NCBI RefSeq assembly: GCF_910592395.1
Contig: NC_088318.1
Coordinates: forward strand, 6,468,756 to 6,532,755
Source: Lineus longissimus
Lineage: Eukaryota > Nemertea > Pilidiophora > Heteronemertea > Lineidae
Direction: 5' to 3'
Length of the DNA: 64,000 nt
How positions within the stretch are numbered: the first letter of the stretch is position 1; each line of letters opens with the position of its first letter. This document shows, piece by piece, positions 25,018 to 35,100 of this stretch. A program made the position numbers and the translations under genes. Below the pieces are notes generated by a model. The model ran no database searches, was not told where the DNA came from, and saw nothing but the letters and a program-made list of their open reading frames with translations.

Positions 25018-25370
25018 CTCACCGCGGTGGATATTATTTTCCACCGTGGTGGATATTATTTTCACCGCGGTGGGTATCATTTCCCACCGCGGTGGGTATT
25101 ATTTCCACCGCGGTGGATATTATTTCCCACCGGGGTGGATATTATTTTCCACCGCGGTGGATATTATTTTCACCGCGGTGGGTATCATTTCCCACCGCGG
25201 TGGGTATCATTTCCACCGCGGTGGATATCATTTCCCACCGCGGTGGATATCATTTCCCACCGGGGTGGATATCATTTCCCACCGCGGTGGATATCATTTT
25301 CCACCGCGTTGGATATTATTTTCCACCGCGGTGGATATTATTTTCCACCGTGGTGGTGGGAATTATTATT
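25018..25370. repeat. Minisatellite of palindromic 21-22 bp units (CCACCGCGGTGG)
   Basis: About 16 units of CACCGCGGTGGRTATYATTTYC. Each unit contains the perfect 12 bp palindrome CCACCGCGGTGG or a one-base variant. All frames are open, with peptides rich in FPPRW/HRGGY, so the three + strand frames are artefacts. About two units are found in the opposite arm at 21175-21212. Confidence 0.9.
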
Positions 25371-27202
25371 TTTAACCCGGCGGTGGGAATTATTTTTTCG
25401 GCGGTGAGAAATAAATCCGACGGCGTTGTAATTCGAGAGAAAAAAATCGCATTGTAAAGAGAAAAATATTCTAATATATTGAAAATAAACACAAAACGCA
25501 TGTCCTCTATGGGCCACCGTATTGGTTAGATAACTTTCAGAACATTTTATCGATATGGACATCTCGTTGACTTTATCAAAGCATTAGGGTCAGCGATGTC
25601 GAGCGTCGTTGTTTGCTCTGTGTATAGTTCTAGTATGGCGGTCACAATTACCCTATTCCCATTCAACGCTATTTCTTTCCCGTTGAACGGGAATTGCAGC
25701 ATTTAGATTCGTTAAAAGCTATATATTTAACGCATTGCGTTAACCAGTAACTGAACAGTGGATGTCATTAAACGGTTTTCAAATTGTACCACAACGCTAC
25801 ATAATCCTTGTTAAAGGCTATTCAAATATAACTTGAACCCTAAATCATTAATAGTCGGTCGGGAGCTTCCTCTCGGCTGTCAGATGGTCAATATAGAGGT
25901 CAAATAAGCGTTAAATAGATATTAACGGAATATCTATTTAAAACGGGAAAGCAATAACGGTGAACGGGAATATGTTTTTATTGTGACCTTTTTGGTACGC
26001 CATAGTATAGGGACTTTCCGCATGTTCGAAATTCATGCCCGTATTGCGTATCCGATCGTTTCTTACATATGGTGTTTTTCCCGATGCGTGATAAGCTGAT
26101 TACCATGTAAATGATACATAGGCCTACTTGATTGAGAAGTTATTTGGAAGATGCATATTCATTTCACCTTTCAACATTGTACAGGATGGGAAAATGTCAT
26201 TAAATTCGATAGGGATACGAACACGGGCGTGGATTTTGAACTCGCCAAAAATCTCTAAGGTGTTTTCCGCGAAATGTGGTTGCCGACGCAATTATGGGCT
26301 GATAGTGTCGAGAAATTTGCTAATTGATAACTCATATGTAGGACTACATAACAGTTTAATTTGTCATTATCACTAGAACACGCCTAAGGTATGATAAGGG
26401 AGTTTGAATGTATTCTTGCGCAATGTCCCCCAGTACGATAGTTCCTAAAAAATCGTTGATTTCTTGGTCCTCAGTGTATGCCAGTGTTGATTTAGCGATT
26501 GTTTTGACAAAGACATGTTATTTGGAGTTTCTGAAACCTGGAGCGCTGCTCAATAGGCTGATAACAAGAAACTACGCATTTTACTGCTGTCACCGACGTT
26601 TGTGTACAGTGAACTCGGGGTGTGCGTCGGCCCCGTGTTGAAATGCCGTCCAGTGCCAGTGGTGCGTTTTTCGCTGATTTGTGCAAATTCAATATATCTC
26701 AAAAGCGCAATAGTTGACCCTCGATTTTTTTGAATTTTTGTGTAACTTACTTTCACGGGAGAATGGTTACTGTAAGAATTATCCAGGAAGAAATGTAAAC
26801 TGTTTGCTTTTTTCCGTGATTGTCCGGCCCAATTGGCAATATTGCCATTTGGGATGGTGAACAGAGCTAGGAGCAAATGCGACGCCTCTGAGTTATTTAA
26901 AGATATAAAACGCGGGATTTAACATCCTGCAGAATAAGGCGTTTCCAGTGATACACGACGCAAATGAGTTGTCCTCATGCAATCACTTTCGAAACGCATT
27001 TTAAAATAGATGTCACGTCCTGTTGATAATGGGGCACGTCATCATCGCGTACATTATTCGAGAAAAACTCCCTAATTAACAACGAGACCTACGGACAAAA
27101 CGCGTAGCGATAACTACGCGATAACCACTTCTTGAATACATTACAGAGAGTGGCAATAGTGGAAGTGAGCAATAGTGGTTACGCTACACACTGGCCATCG
27201 GG

Positions 27203-27470
27203 CGAGTTTTTTTTACAGGTAGGTTCGTACAATTGTGTACATTGACAGCCAGAAATTTATTATTAAAATAATTAAGTAAATGAAAAAAAACAATAAAAAC
27301 AAAAAGTGCATAATTTTTTGGGTCCTTCCGAGATTCGAACTCGCACCATTTGTCAATGTGCATCGCTTATCTTGTTTACTGACTAACTGCGTTTCGTCAG
27401 GCGAAGTTACTGAGCTCTGATTGGCTGTCAATGTACAATATGGTACGAACCTACCTGTGAAAAAAACTCG
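27203..27470. mobile_element. MITE in duplication copy 1, empty site in copy 2
   Basis: A 268 bp element with inverted ends. CGAGTTTTTTTTACAGGTAGG, shortened here to its first 20 bases CGAGTTTTTTTTACAGGTAG, is mirrored at the right end. Flanks are CGGG on both sides (27199-27202 and 27471-27474). Copy 2 has the uninterrupted site at about 31798 (CCATCGGGTGGGAG). On the minus strand the interior contains GCGAGTTCGAATCTCGG, which resembles a tRNA T-arm, but no full cloverleaf can be folded by eye. Confidence 0.7.
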
Positions 27471-27752
27471 CGGGCGGGAGCATATGGACAACGTTTATAA
27501 CAGAAGTTGGTCGTTGATTTTCCAACATGGAATATTTTATTGAATTAAATCTGCTTGTCCATACTAACAATCAAATGTGTCATTTATGACTAAAACAGAC
27601 AACTTATATGAAACAAACTGTTGTTGCGTCGTTAAAACACTAAAACTTATTCCTAGCCGAAGATTCTGATTTCCCACAAATGACCTTGGAAGCCAAAACG
27701 CGCGCCATTTCCCGTTCATCTTCGTCTCGTTTTTTGTGAACCGATTTCACTC

Positions 27753-27807
27753 ATGGAGACAAGAGTCGTGACGTTTTTGGTGGTGCAGCTGGTTGTTACA
27801 CAGACCG
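27753..27807 (+). CDS. Ig receptor leader exon, version a (signal peptide)
   Basis: ATG opens METRVVTFLVVQLVVTQT, a short polar start followed by a hydrophobic core, typical of a secretory signal. The donor GTGGGT at 27808 leaves a phase-1 end. That matches the phase-1 start of the Ig exon at 55390 and creates an Ala at the junction, a plausible signal-peptidase site. The exon is conserved with version b at 32060 in sequence, phase and donor, although the surrounding duplicated DNA has many indels. That suggests function or recent duplication. Which version is transcribed cannot be told from sequence. Confidence 0.6.
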
Positions 27808-28586
27808 GTGGGTAATAATTTACACACTCCTTGCTACAATATATATGTCATTACAAAATTAAGAGGCTGCGTAGGCAATTACATTTTTACTGTGATTCAG
27901 CTTGACTTGCAACAAGCAGAGATGGACAAACACGCAGACAAAGTTTACGTAGTATAATCATCTATAAAAGCCGATTATGACGAAACAATGCCGTAGAACT
28001 GAAAAAAATCCGTGTGCTGGAAATGTTTACGTCTTTCGCGGGTATAGGTTTATACTAGTATGCTCGTGAAAATATTATGCCACGAAATGTTATTGAAAGT
28101 ATCACAAAGTGTTTCACTGCTGGCTCATAATTTTTGGCCTTTCAGGTTATGCTGTGATAATCAAAGACATATCAAGTGGCATATAGGCATTCCTCATCAG
28201 TACTTTCATTATGATGTTTAGACCATTCTCAATGATATTACCACAAAAAATTCCCTATATATAAACTTCAAAATTGATACGAAAAAACAAATTTTCAGGT
28301 ATTACAACGCCATTTCTCGATGAAATTTAATTCTGTTTGTTGGTTACGTAGCGATGATGGAACGAGCGGGTAGCAACAGATGACTTTATTACTTAGGACA
28401 TCACTACAATGTTACACTGATTACACAGAGGCGACACCTGTCTTTAGAACATTGAACTAAACATCTGAAGACACGAGTCCGTTGGTTTTATCGTTGTTAG
28501 ATCCTAATAAGTGTTGCTGTCCGCTCATTCCATTATTATATCGGTCTAAAATAACCACAGCAAAACCTGTTATAATGCTGTTGATT

Positions 28587-29228
28587 TATGGCTGGCGCGA
28601 GTGGACGAAATTCAGAATTATGCCACGGCATAACTATGAATTGTGGTGCACCATAAATCAACCAATCAAAACATCGGATCTCGCATAATTCAGAATTATG
28701 CCACGGCATGAATAGGAATTGTGATGCACCATAAATCAACCAATCAAAACATCGGATCTCGCAGAATTCAGAATTATGCCACGGCATAAATAGGAATTAT
28801 GGTGTGGCATAATCAGACCAATCAGAAGGTGGCAATCGTCTATGGCTGGCGCGATTGGACAGAATTCAAAATTATGCCACGGCATAGGCCTACATCAGAA
28901 TTGTGGTGCACCATTAAATCGACCAATCAAAGCCTCGATCGGATATCGCGAATTATGCCGCGGCATAAACAGGAATTGTGGACGGAAGGGCGATTTATAC
29001 CGCACCATAGATAAAACGATTGCCACCTTCTGATTGGTCTAATTATGCCACACCACAATTCCTCTTTTTTTTTGTTTTTTATGTATGCTGTGGCATAATT
29101 TTGAATTCTACCGCGGCATAATTCACGAGATCCGATGTTTTGATTGGTTGATTTATGGTCATGGTGCACCACAATTTCTATTTATGCCGTGGCATAATTC
29201 TGAATTTTGTCCACTCGCGCCAGCCATA
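28587..29228. mobile_element. MITE family B, copy 3, internally expanded
   Basis: The ends are the same as in the other copies, with GTTGATT flanks (28580-28586 and 29229-29235). The 642 bp interior contains several tandem repeats of GAATTATGCCxCGGCATAA, CACCATAAATCAACCAATCA and AAACATCGGATCTCG. It includes what looks like the start of a second, nested copy at about 28840 (TATGGCTGGCGCGATTGGAC). Confidence 0.7.
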
Positions 29229-30964
29229 GTTGATTGTTTGAAAGTTTTTCATGTGTAAACTTAATATTCTCTTATCAAAAACGTACAACTTCGAATAAAG
29301 TGGGTCGGTTCTTAACGCTGTATTGGCATTGGCATTGGCATTGGCATTGGCATTGACATTGGCAATCTGCAAAATTCCCAAAATGAGACCTATATAAAAC
29401 CATTCATTAGTGGCCATAGCTCATGAATATTCTTTAGATAGGAGAAATATCACAAATTTTAATATTGAGTGGATTTCCGACGATTTTCGACACTTACATT
29501 TATATGTAGGCACCTGAGCCCGGTTGTTAGCCAACTGGCAGAAAAATCTCAAAACACGCCCCCTATTGCAATCGTATTCAACTTCCATATTTGGTACTCA
29601 TTTGGCAGATTACCACTGCCAATGCCAATGCCAATGTCAGTGCCAATGCCGCGTTTAGAACCGACCGAAATAAAGTGAAGTATATATAGACCTATACATG
29701 TAATACGCTCCAACCCGGATGTAGGCCTAGGCCTACATTTGATAACGCCCATCATGCAAATGAGTAAACCTCCCTCGTTTTATTAGTTTTTTCGGATTTC
29801 ACCAAATCGTGCTGCTGTCAGACTCTATGCATCATGACAATATCAAGCCATTTCACTTGATACATACTTACTCCCTCCTGCTTAAGGAAAAGTCGTGTTG
29901 TAGGCCCTGTTGGCAAGAGGATGGACTCTATGGCGCTGGGCACTGTGAGGAGCGAATGGGATATGGTAAATGTGGTGGTTAGTCGGTAAGTCGGCGTTTT
30001 TCCGGTTACCATCTCGACCAGGTATTGAGAAAAATGAGAATAGGCAAAGTGAGAGCTCTATTTGGGAAAGTGAATGGTGATAGCGGAGCTTGTTTTCATG
30101 CGACTCCTGTATATACAGAAGACTGAGCTTCATGTTCGATTGATTTATGTTACTGGCCTAGTTAGATAACTTTCAGAACATTTTATCGATATGGAGATCT
30201 CTTTGACTTTATCAAAGCATTAGGGTCAGCGATGTCGGGCGTCGTTGTTTGCTCTAGTATGGCGGTCACAATTACCCTATTCCCGTTCAACGCTATTTCT
30301 CTCCCGTTGAATGGGATTTGCAGCATTTAGATTCGTTAACAGCTATTCAACGCATTGCGTTAACCAGTAACTGAACAGTGGATGTCATTTAACGATTTTC
30401 AAATTGTAGTTCCCGACGCAAACATGGACTGATAGTGTCGAGAAATTTTTGCTAATTGATAACTTAGATGTAGGACTACATAACAGTTTAATTTGTCATT
30501 ATCACTAGAACACGCCTAAGGTCTCATAAGGGAGTTTCAATGTATGCATGCACAATGTCCCCAGTGCGATAGTTCCTAAAAAATCGTTGATTTCTTGGTC
30601 CTCAGTGTATGCCAATGTTGATTTATCAATTGTTTTGACAAAGACATTTGGAGTTTCCGTTATTTGGAGTTTCTGAAACCTGGAGCGCTGCTCAATAGGC
30701 TGATAACAAGAAACTACGCATTTTACTGCTGTTGCCGACGTTTGTGTACAGTGAACTTGAGGTGTGCGTCGGGCCCGTGTTGAAATGCCGTCCAGTGCCA
30801 AGTGGTGCGTGTTTCGCTGATTTGTGCAAAATTCAATATATCTCAAAAGTTGAATGGTTGACCCTCGATTTTTTTTGAATTTTTGTGTAACTTTCTTTCA
30901 CGGGAGAATGGTTACTGTAAGAATTATACAGGAAGAAATGTAAAATGTTTGCTTTTTTCCGTGA

Positions 30965-31620
30965 TTGTCCGGCCCAATTGGCAATATTGTGAACAGAGCT
31001 AACGGCGATGTTTGGAACAAAATGGGTGTTAAAAAATTATTTATTCAGCAGGTTATAGCGGCTATTAGTAAATTCAAGTGGGCGAATCAAGCTGAGATTA
31101 ATCTGAGGGATCTAGGCAGAATAGCATCGTCTTTTTGGACGTTACAAACATGTGAACTAATTTGTTCACACAGATGCATACATGGGACTATAGAGGAGTA
31201 AAAACGAATAACCAAGCACAGATGGTGGTTCGCAATCGAACCACCAAAAAATGTGAGAAAATGTGTTTCAGACCTACTTATACTCCAAATACAACATTTC
31301 AGCTATTAAAACAGTTGAGAATGATATCAATGTCCACCAGCATCATAAAAATCCCCTTCATCATTGGCACAATTGTTTTTAAATTTGATTGGATAGAACT
31401 GGCTGTATCCAAGGCTGAAAGTGGTTGCTAGGGAGTTTAAGCAATTAATTTTTTTCTTCTTAATTAGGCTCATTAACCCACTTAAAATTTGTTTTGGAGG
31501 AAAAATCTCACAAAACATTATTCATATGTATTAAAGAAATCATTTTATACAAAAATCTCAAAAAAAATATTTTTTGAAAAAATCCATATTTTAGGAGTAT
31601 ATACCTACCTTAAAATATGT
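30965..31620 (+). other. Segment private to duplication copy 2
   Basis: In copy 1 the flanks of this ~600 bp are joined differently (about 26845-27000). It holds a 78-codon frame (30965-31201) with no family I recognise and a poly-A-rich stretch near 31555. It could be an insertion in copy 2 or a replacement in copy 1. Confidence 0.35.
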
Positions 31621-32059
31621 GTCACGTCCTGTTAATGGGCACTTCATCATCGCGTACATTCGGGGAAAACTCCTTAATCAACAACGAGACCTACGGACGA
31701 AACGCGTCGCCATAACTACGATATAAACACTTTCTTGAATACATTACAGAGAATGGCCCGGAACTGGCCAATAGTGGTTACGCTACACACTGGCCATCGG
31801 GTGGGAGCAGGCGGACAACGTTTATACCAGAAGTTGGTCGTTTTTTTTCCAACATGGAATATTTTATTGAATTAAATCAGCTTTTCCATACGAACAATCA
31901 AATGTGTGTACTTCATGACTGAAACAGACAACTCATATGAAACAAACTGCATTTTTGCTATTATAATTTTTGCGTCGTTAAAACGCGCGCCATTGGAAGC
32001 CAAAACGCCCGCCATTAATTCGCCGTTCGTCTTTGTCTCATTTTTCTGAACCAATACTC

Positions 32060-32114
32060 ATGGATACAGGACTCGTGATGTTTTTGGTGATGCAGCTGGT
32101 TGTTACACAGGCCG
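32060..32114 (+). CDS. Ig receptor leader exon, version b (signal peptide)
   Basis: MDTGLVMFLVMQLVVTQA, with the same length (18 codons plus one base), phase 1 and GTGGGT donor as version a at 27753. The seven amino-acid differences are mostly conservative in the hydrophobic core. This copy is closer to the Ig exons (intron of about 23 kb) and is the simpler choice for the first exon. A BEL/Pao fragment begins only ~20 bp into its intron. Version a then acts as an alternative first exon or is left over from the duplication. Confidence 0.6.
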
Positions 32115-35100
32115 GTGGGTAATGATTTACACACTTCTAACTGCAATTGTTTTGAATACTTTGTACATTTTGAGGATTCTGACTGCAACCAGTGTAAAAC
32201 AATCTGCGAATCAGTCCATAGTGTCACGGTCGGTTTGTCCTTGAGTTCAGTTACAATTGTTTTTGCTAGTCTAGATGCTACAAGTGCTGCCATCAGTTCA
32301 AGTCTTGGGATTGTAGTCTGTTGGAGTGGGGCTAGTCTCCCTTTCGCAGTAAATAGTCGAACTCTAGGGCCGTCGTCTGTGCTCCAACGCATATATCCAA
32401 CTGCTCCGTATGCCTTGAAGCTCGCATCTGCAAAAACACGTAATTCTGCTACTCCGTTTGCTGTCGTTGGCTTCACGCTTCTCGGGAATTTGACAGTTTC
32501 CAGTTTCCTCAAATCGGTGAATATCCGTTACCAGTGTTCTGCATGATCATCAGGCAATGGGTCGTCCCAACCAACAATATAGGCCTATATGTCGTTACAA
32601 AATTAAGTGGTTGCGTAGGCTTTTACATTTTCACTGTGATTCAGCTTGACTTGCAACAAGCAGAGGTGGGCAAACACACAGACAAGGTTGACGTAGTATA
32701 ATCATCTATAAAAGCCGATTATGAGGAAACAATGCCATAGAACTGAAAAATATCCCTGTGCAGGAAAGTTTTACGTCTTTCGCGGGTATAGGTTTATACT
32801 AGTTTGCTCGTGAACATATTATTATGCCACGAAAGGTAATTGAAAGTATCACAAAGTGTTTGTGGCTTATAATTTTTGGCCTTTCAGGTTATGCTGTGAT
32901 ATTCAAAGACATATCAAGTGGCATATAGGCATTCCTCATCAGTCTGTAAACTCATTATGATGTTTAGACCATTCTCAATGATATTACCACCAAAATTTCC
33001 CTGTATATAAACTTCAAAATTGATACGAAAAAACAAATTTTCAGGTATTACAGCGCCATTTCTCGATTAAATTTAATTCTGTTTGATGGATACGTCAGTG
33101 TTAATCATTTGCTACCATGCTTTTAGGCCTACATGGCGATTTTTAAAACAAAACATGATTTGAGAATTAAATTGGATTTAAAGAATTAAAGTCGCATTAT
33201 ATCAACTTTAAATGATATTAAGCAGAAGCCACTTAAAAATATTTAAATCGCCAAGCGACCTGAATTTAAAAGTATAGAATGAATACCTTTCAGCTTGCGG
33301 TATTTTTTATCTCTGTACCATAATAAACTTTTCACATTTGACTAGTTTTCAATTTGCAGAGTGGGGATCAGCTTCGGTTGAGCCCCAGATCCAGGCCTGT
33401 GTGACACTAATGGGTCGCTTGCTTCACTGGTGGATAATCTTAGTGCTGTGATAGCAATGCTTTGTTTTTACTGCTTGAATACTGAGTAAACATTGTGTTT
33501 CGTCACGCAATCGCAATCGGGTGGATGGATCACAAGGTAACGAAATCCAAATTAGGCCTACATGTAAGTACATGTAAGTCAGTGATAAAGTCTGATAAAT
33601 GCTGTCGATCTATCAAGGGCTTTGCGTGTCAGTAGAACAAAGTTTCCTTCCAGTACGCAGGCCTGTATTTGCCTTTATAGATGTCACATAGTCAAGCACA
33701 TGTATGTCTGTGATAAAGTCTGATAAATGCTGTATACACATTTTCATATTCTTATGGCCATAATCATCATAGCTAGAGTACAATTGTTTTGACTAGTTAG
33801 TCGGAACTAAAGTCACAAGAAGTTTTTTGCTATATTTTTAAGCCACAATGAATGACTATACTTTAATTCTTTATGATTTTATTTTGGCTATACACGTATA
33901 ATAAAAGTTTGAGTTAAATGATAGTCATATGTTTATTTTGCCTGAAGGTTTGACGTAGAACTACAGCAATTTATTTTTTCAATTTAATGAATTCGTACAG
34001 GTTGCCTGCCGCCAAAGGTTTGATACTACGGGTAATACTAAACAGCGTCCACCAGGTTTAAAAGCATATTTCAAGTCATCAAAATAAAATATGCTGGTCA
34101 AAAACGAAATAAGCAGAACATTTTCCACATTTCCTGATACTTAGTAGTTTCATGACATTTTTGTGCTAGATTAGCGAGTTGTTGTCTAAAATGTAGCAGC
34201 ATCCACCACCCAGTCGGCGGCCATGTTGGATTTGACTTGGATGAAATGATAGGGCTTCCAAGGAGCCCTATGATTTTAGACAACATCTCCCTTATCTTAC
34301 ACCCAAATGTCATGAAATTTTCAGGAAATGTGTTTTATGGTGTACTTATTACGTTTATGGCTACTAACTTTTATTTTGAAGACTTCATACCCGACTTTAA
34401 ACCTGGTGGACGCTGATAGACGCTGTTTAGGATGACCAGATACTACAACGATCTTGATTAGTTGGCTGAGACTCGGAAACATAAAGCCTAACTATGATTA
34501 GCTGTATGATTCGGTACATTCCGCCACAATTCTTCGGAATGCATACCATAATACTAACAACCTCACACCTCTGTGCCAAATTTGTGTAGCTCGATCCTCG
34601 TTGATAGATGTGTTTGATTACTGGAGTCAGGTTGACCGGGAATTCCAATTTGTGTTTTTGTTTGGTCTGCTATCAGCTGATGTCGGAATTCGCATACTGC
34701 AACACATGTAATATTCGCTCCGTTCCGATGGCCGGTGAGCGAATTAGGCGCGATTATTGATAATGATAGATGTTTGCCTGTGATTTTCATTCAGTCTGAA
34801 TTTTTGCCTGATCATGATAGAATCACCGAAGCAGGGGATACCCTAAACTAAGAGCCAAAAGCCAAGAGCCACGATCACCTTTTTTTACAGGACAGATAGG
34901 CGTACGTACTTGTCTAATTCTACCCCCTCCCCACGGCCCAGCTGTACATCGTCATTGTACATCATGTGCTGTACTAGGTGATCTGATCGACCGAGAGCCG
35001 TATCATGCAACCACCATCCATATAGTACACTAGCATTGTACCCGTGGCGCAGGCAGGTTCAAATGGGCTATACCTTGAATAGATGAATTGCAATGAAAAT

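Larger units (their letters stand above)
21025..25525. mobile_element. Fold-back element with long inverted ends, split by a LINE
   Basis: The left end (21025-21222) and right end (about 25330-25525) are inverted copies. Both start ACGGTGGCCCATAGAGGACA, continue through CAATATATTAGAATATTTTT and TTTTAACCCGGCGGTGG (or its complement), and end in CCACCGCGGTGG units. The second duplication copy at the matching place (about 30125-30165) lacks it entirely, so it inserted after or during divergence of the copies. The original core is not visible, because the interior is now a LINE (about 21700-24930). There is no transposase, and a target duplication is not evident. Confidence 0.6.
14068..28347 (+). 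repeat. Tandem segmental duplication, copy 1 (inflated by insertions)
   Basis: Matches to 28348-33095 run in the same order: CGATGATGGAACGAGCGGGT (14069; 28351), MITE B, the CATTGG repeat, the 15150-15556 segment (29575-29977), the CGGTAACTCGGCG segment (20854; 29983), CTTTCAGAACATTTTATCGA (25529; 30169), and on through the leader exon (27753; 32060) to TTCTCGATGAAATTTAATTC (28314). Without the two large insertions (15562-20850 and 21025-25525) copy 1 would be about 4.5 kb, close to copy 2. The junction is near 28347. Smaller indels separate the copies; for example about 480 bp after 25795 is missing from copy 2. Confidence 0.85.
28348..33095 (+). repeat. Tandem segmental duplication, copy 2
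   Basis: The counterpart of 14068-28347. It retains the empty insertion site of the Ginger-like element (GTTAG at 29978-29982). It lacks the MITE found at 27203-27470 in copy 1, has a much shorter CATTGG tract, and carries its own additions: a ~600 bp segment at about 31000-31600 and a BEL/Pao fragment at 32135-32565. It continues into sequence past 33095 that copy 1 lacks. Confidence 0.85.

Noticed and set aside
24977-25457. Three overlapping + strand frames of 121-142 codons
   Set aside because: They are the palindromic 21-22 bp minisatellite read in three frames.
27300-27400. Possible tRNA on the minus strand (GCGAGTTCGAATCTCGG T-arm-like)
   Set aside because: I could not fold an acceptor stem, D-arm or anticodon arm. 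It lies inside a MITE, so at most a tRNA-like relic.
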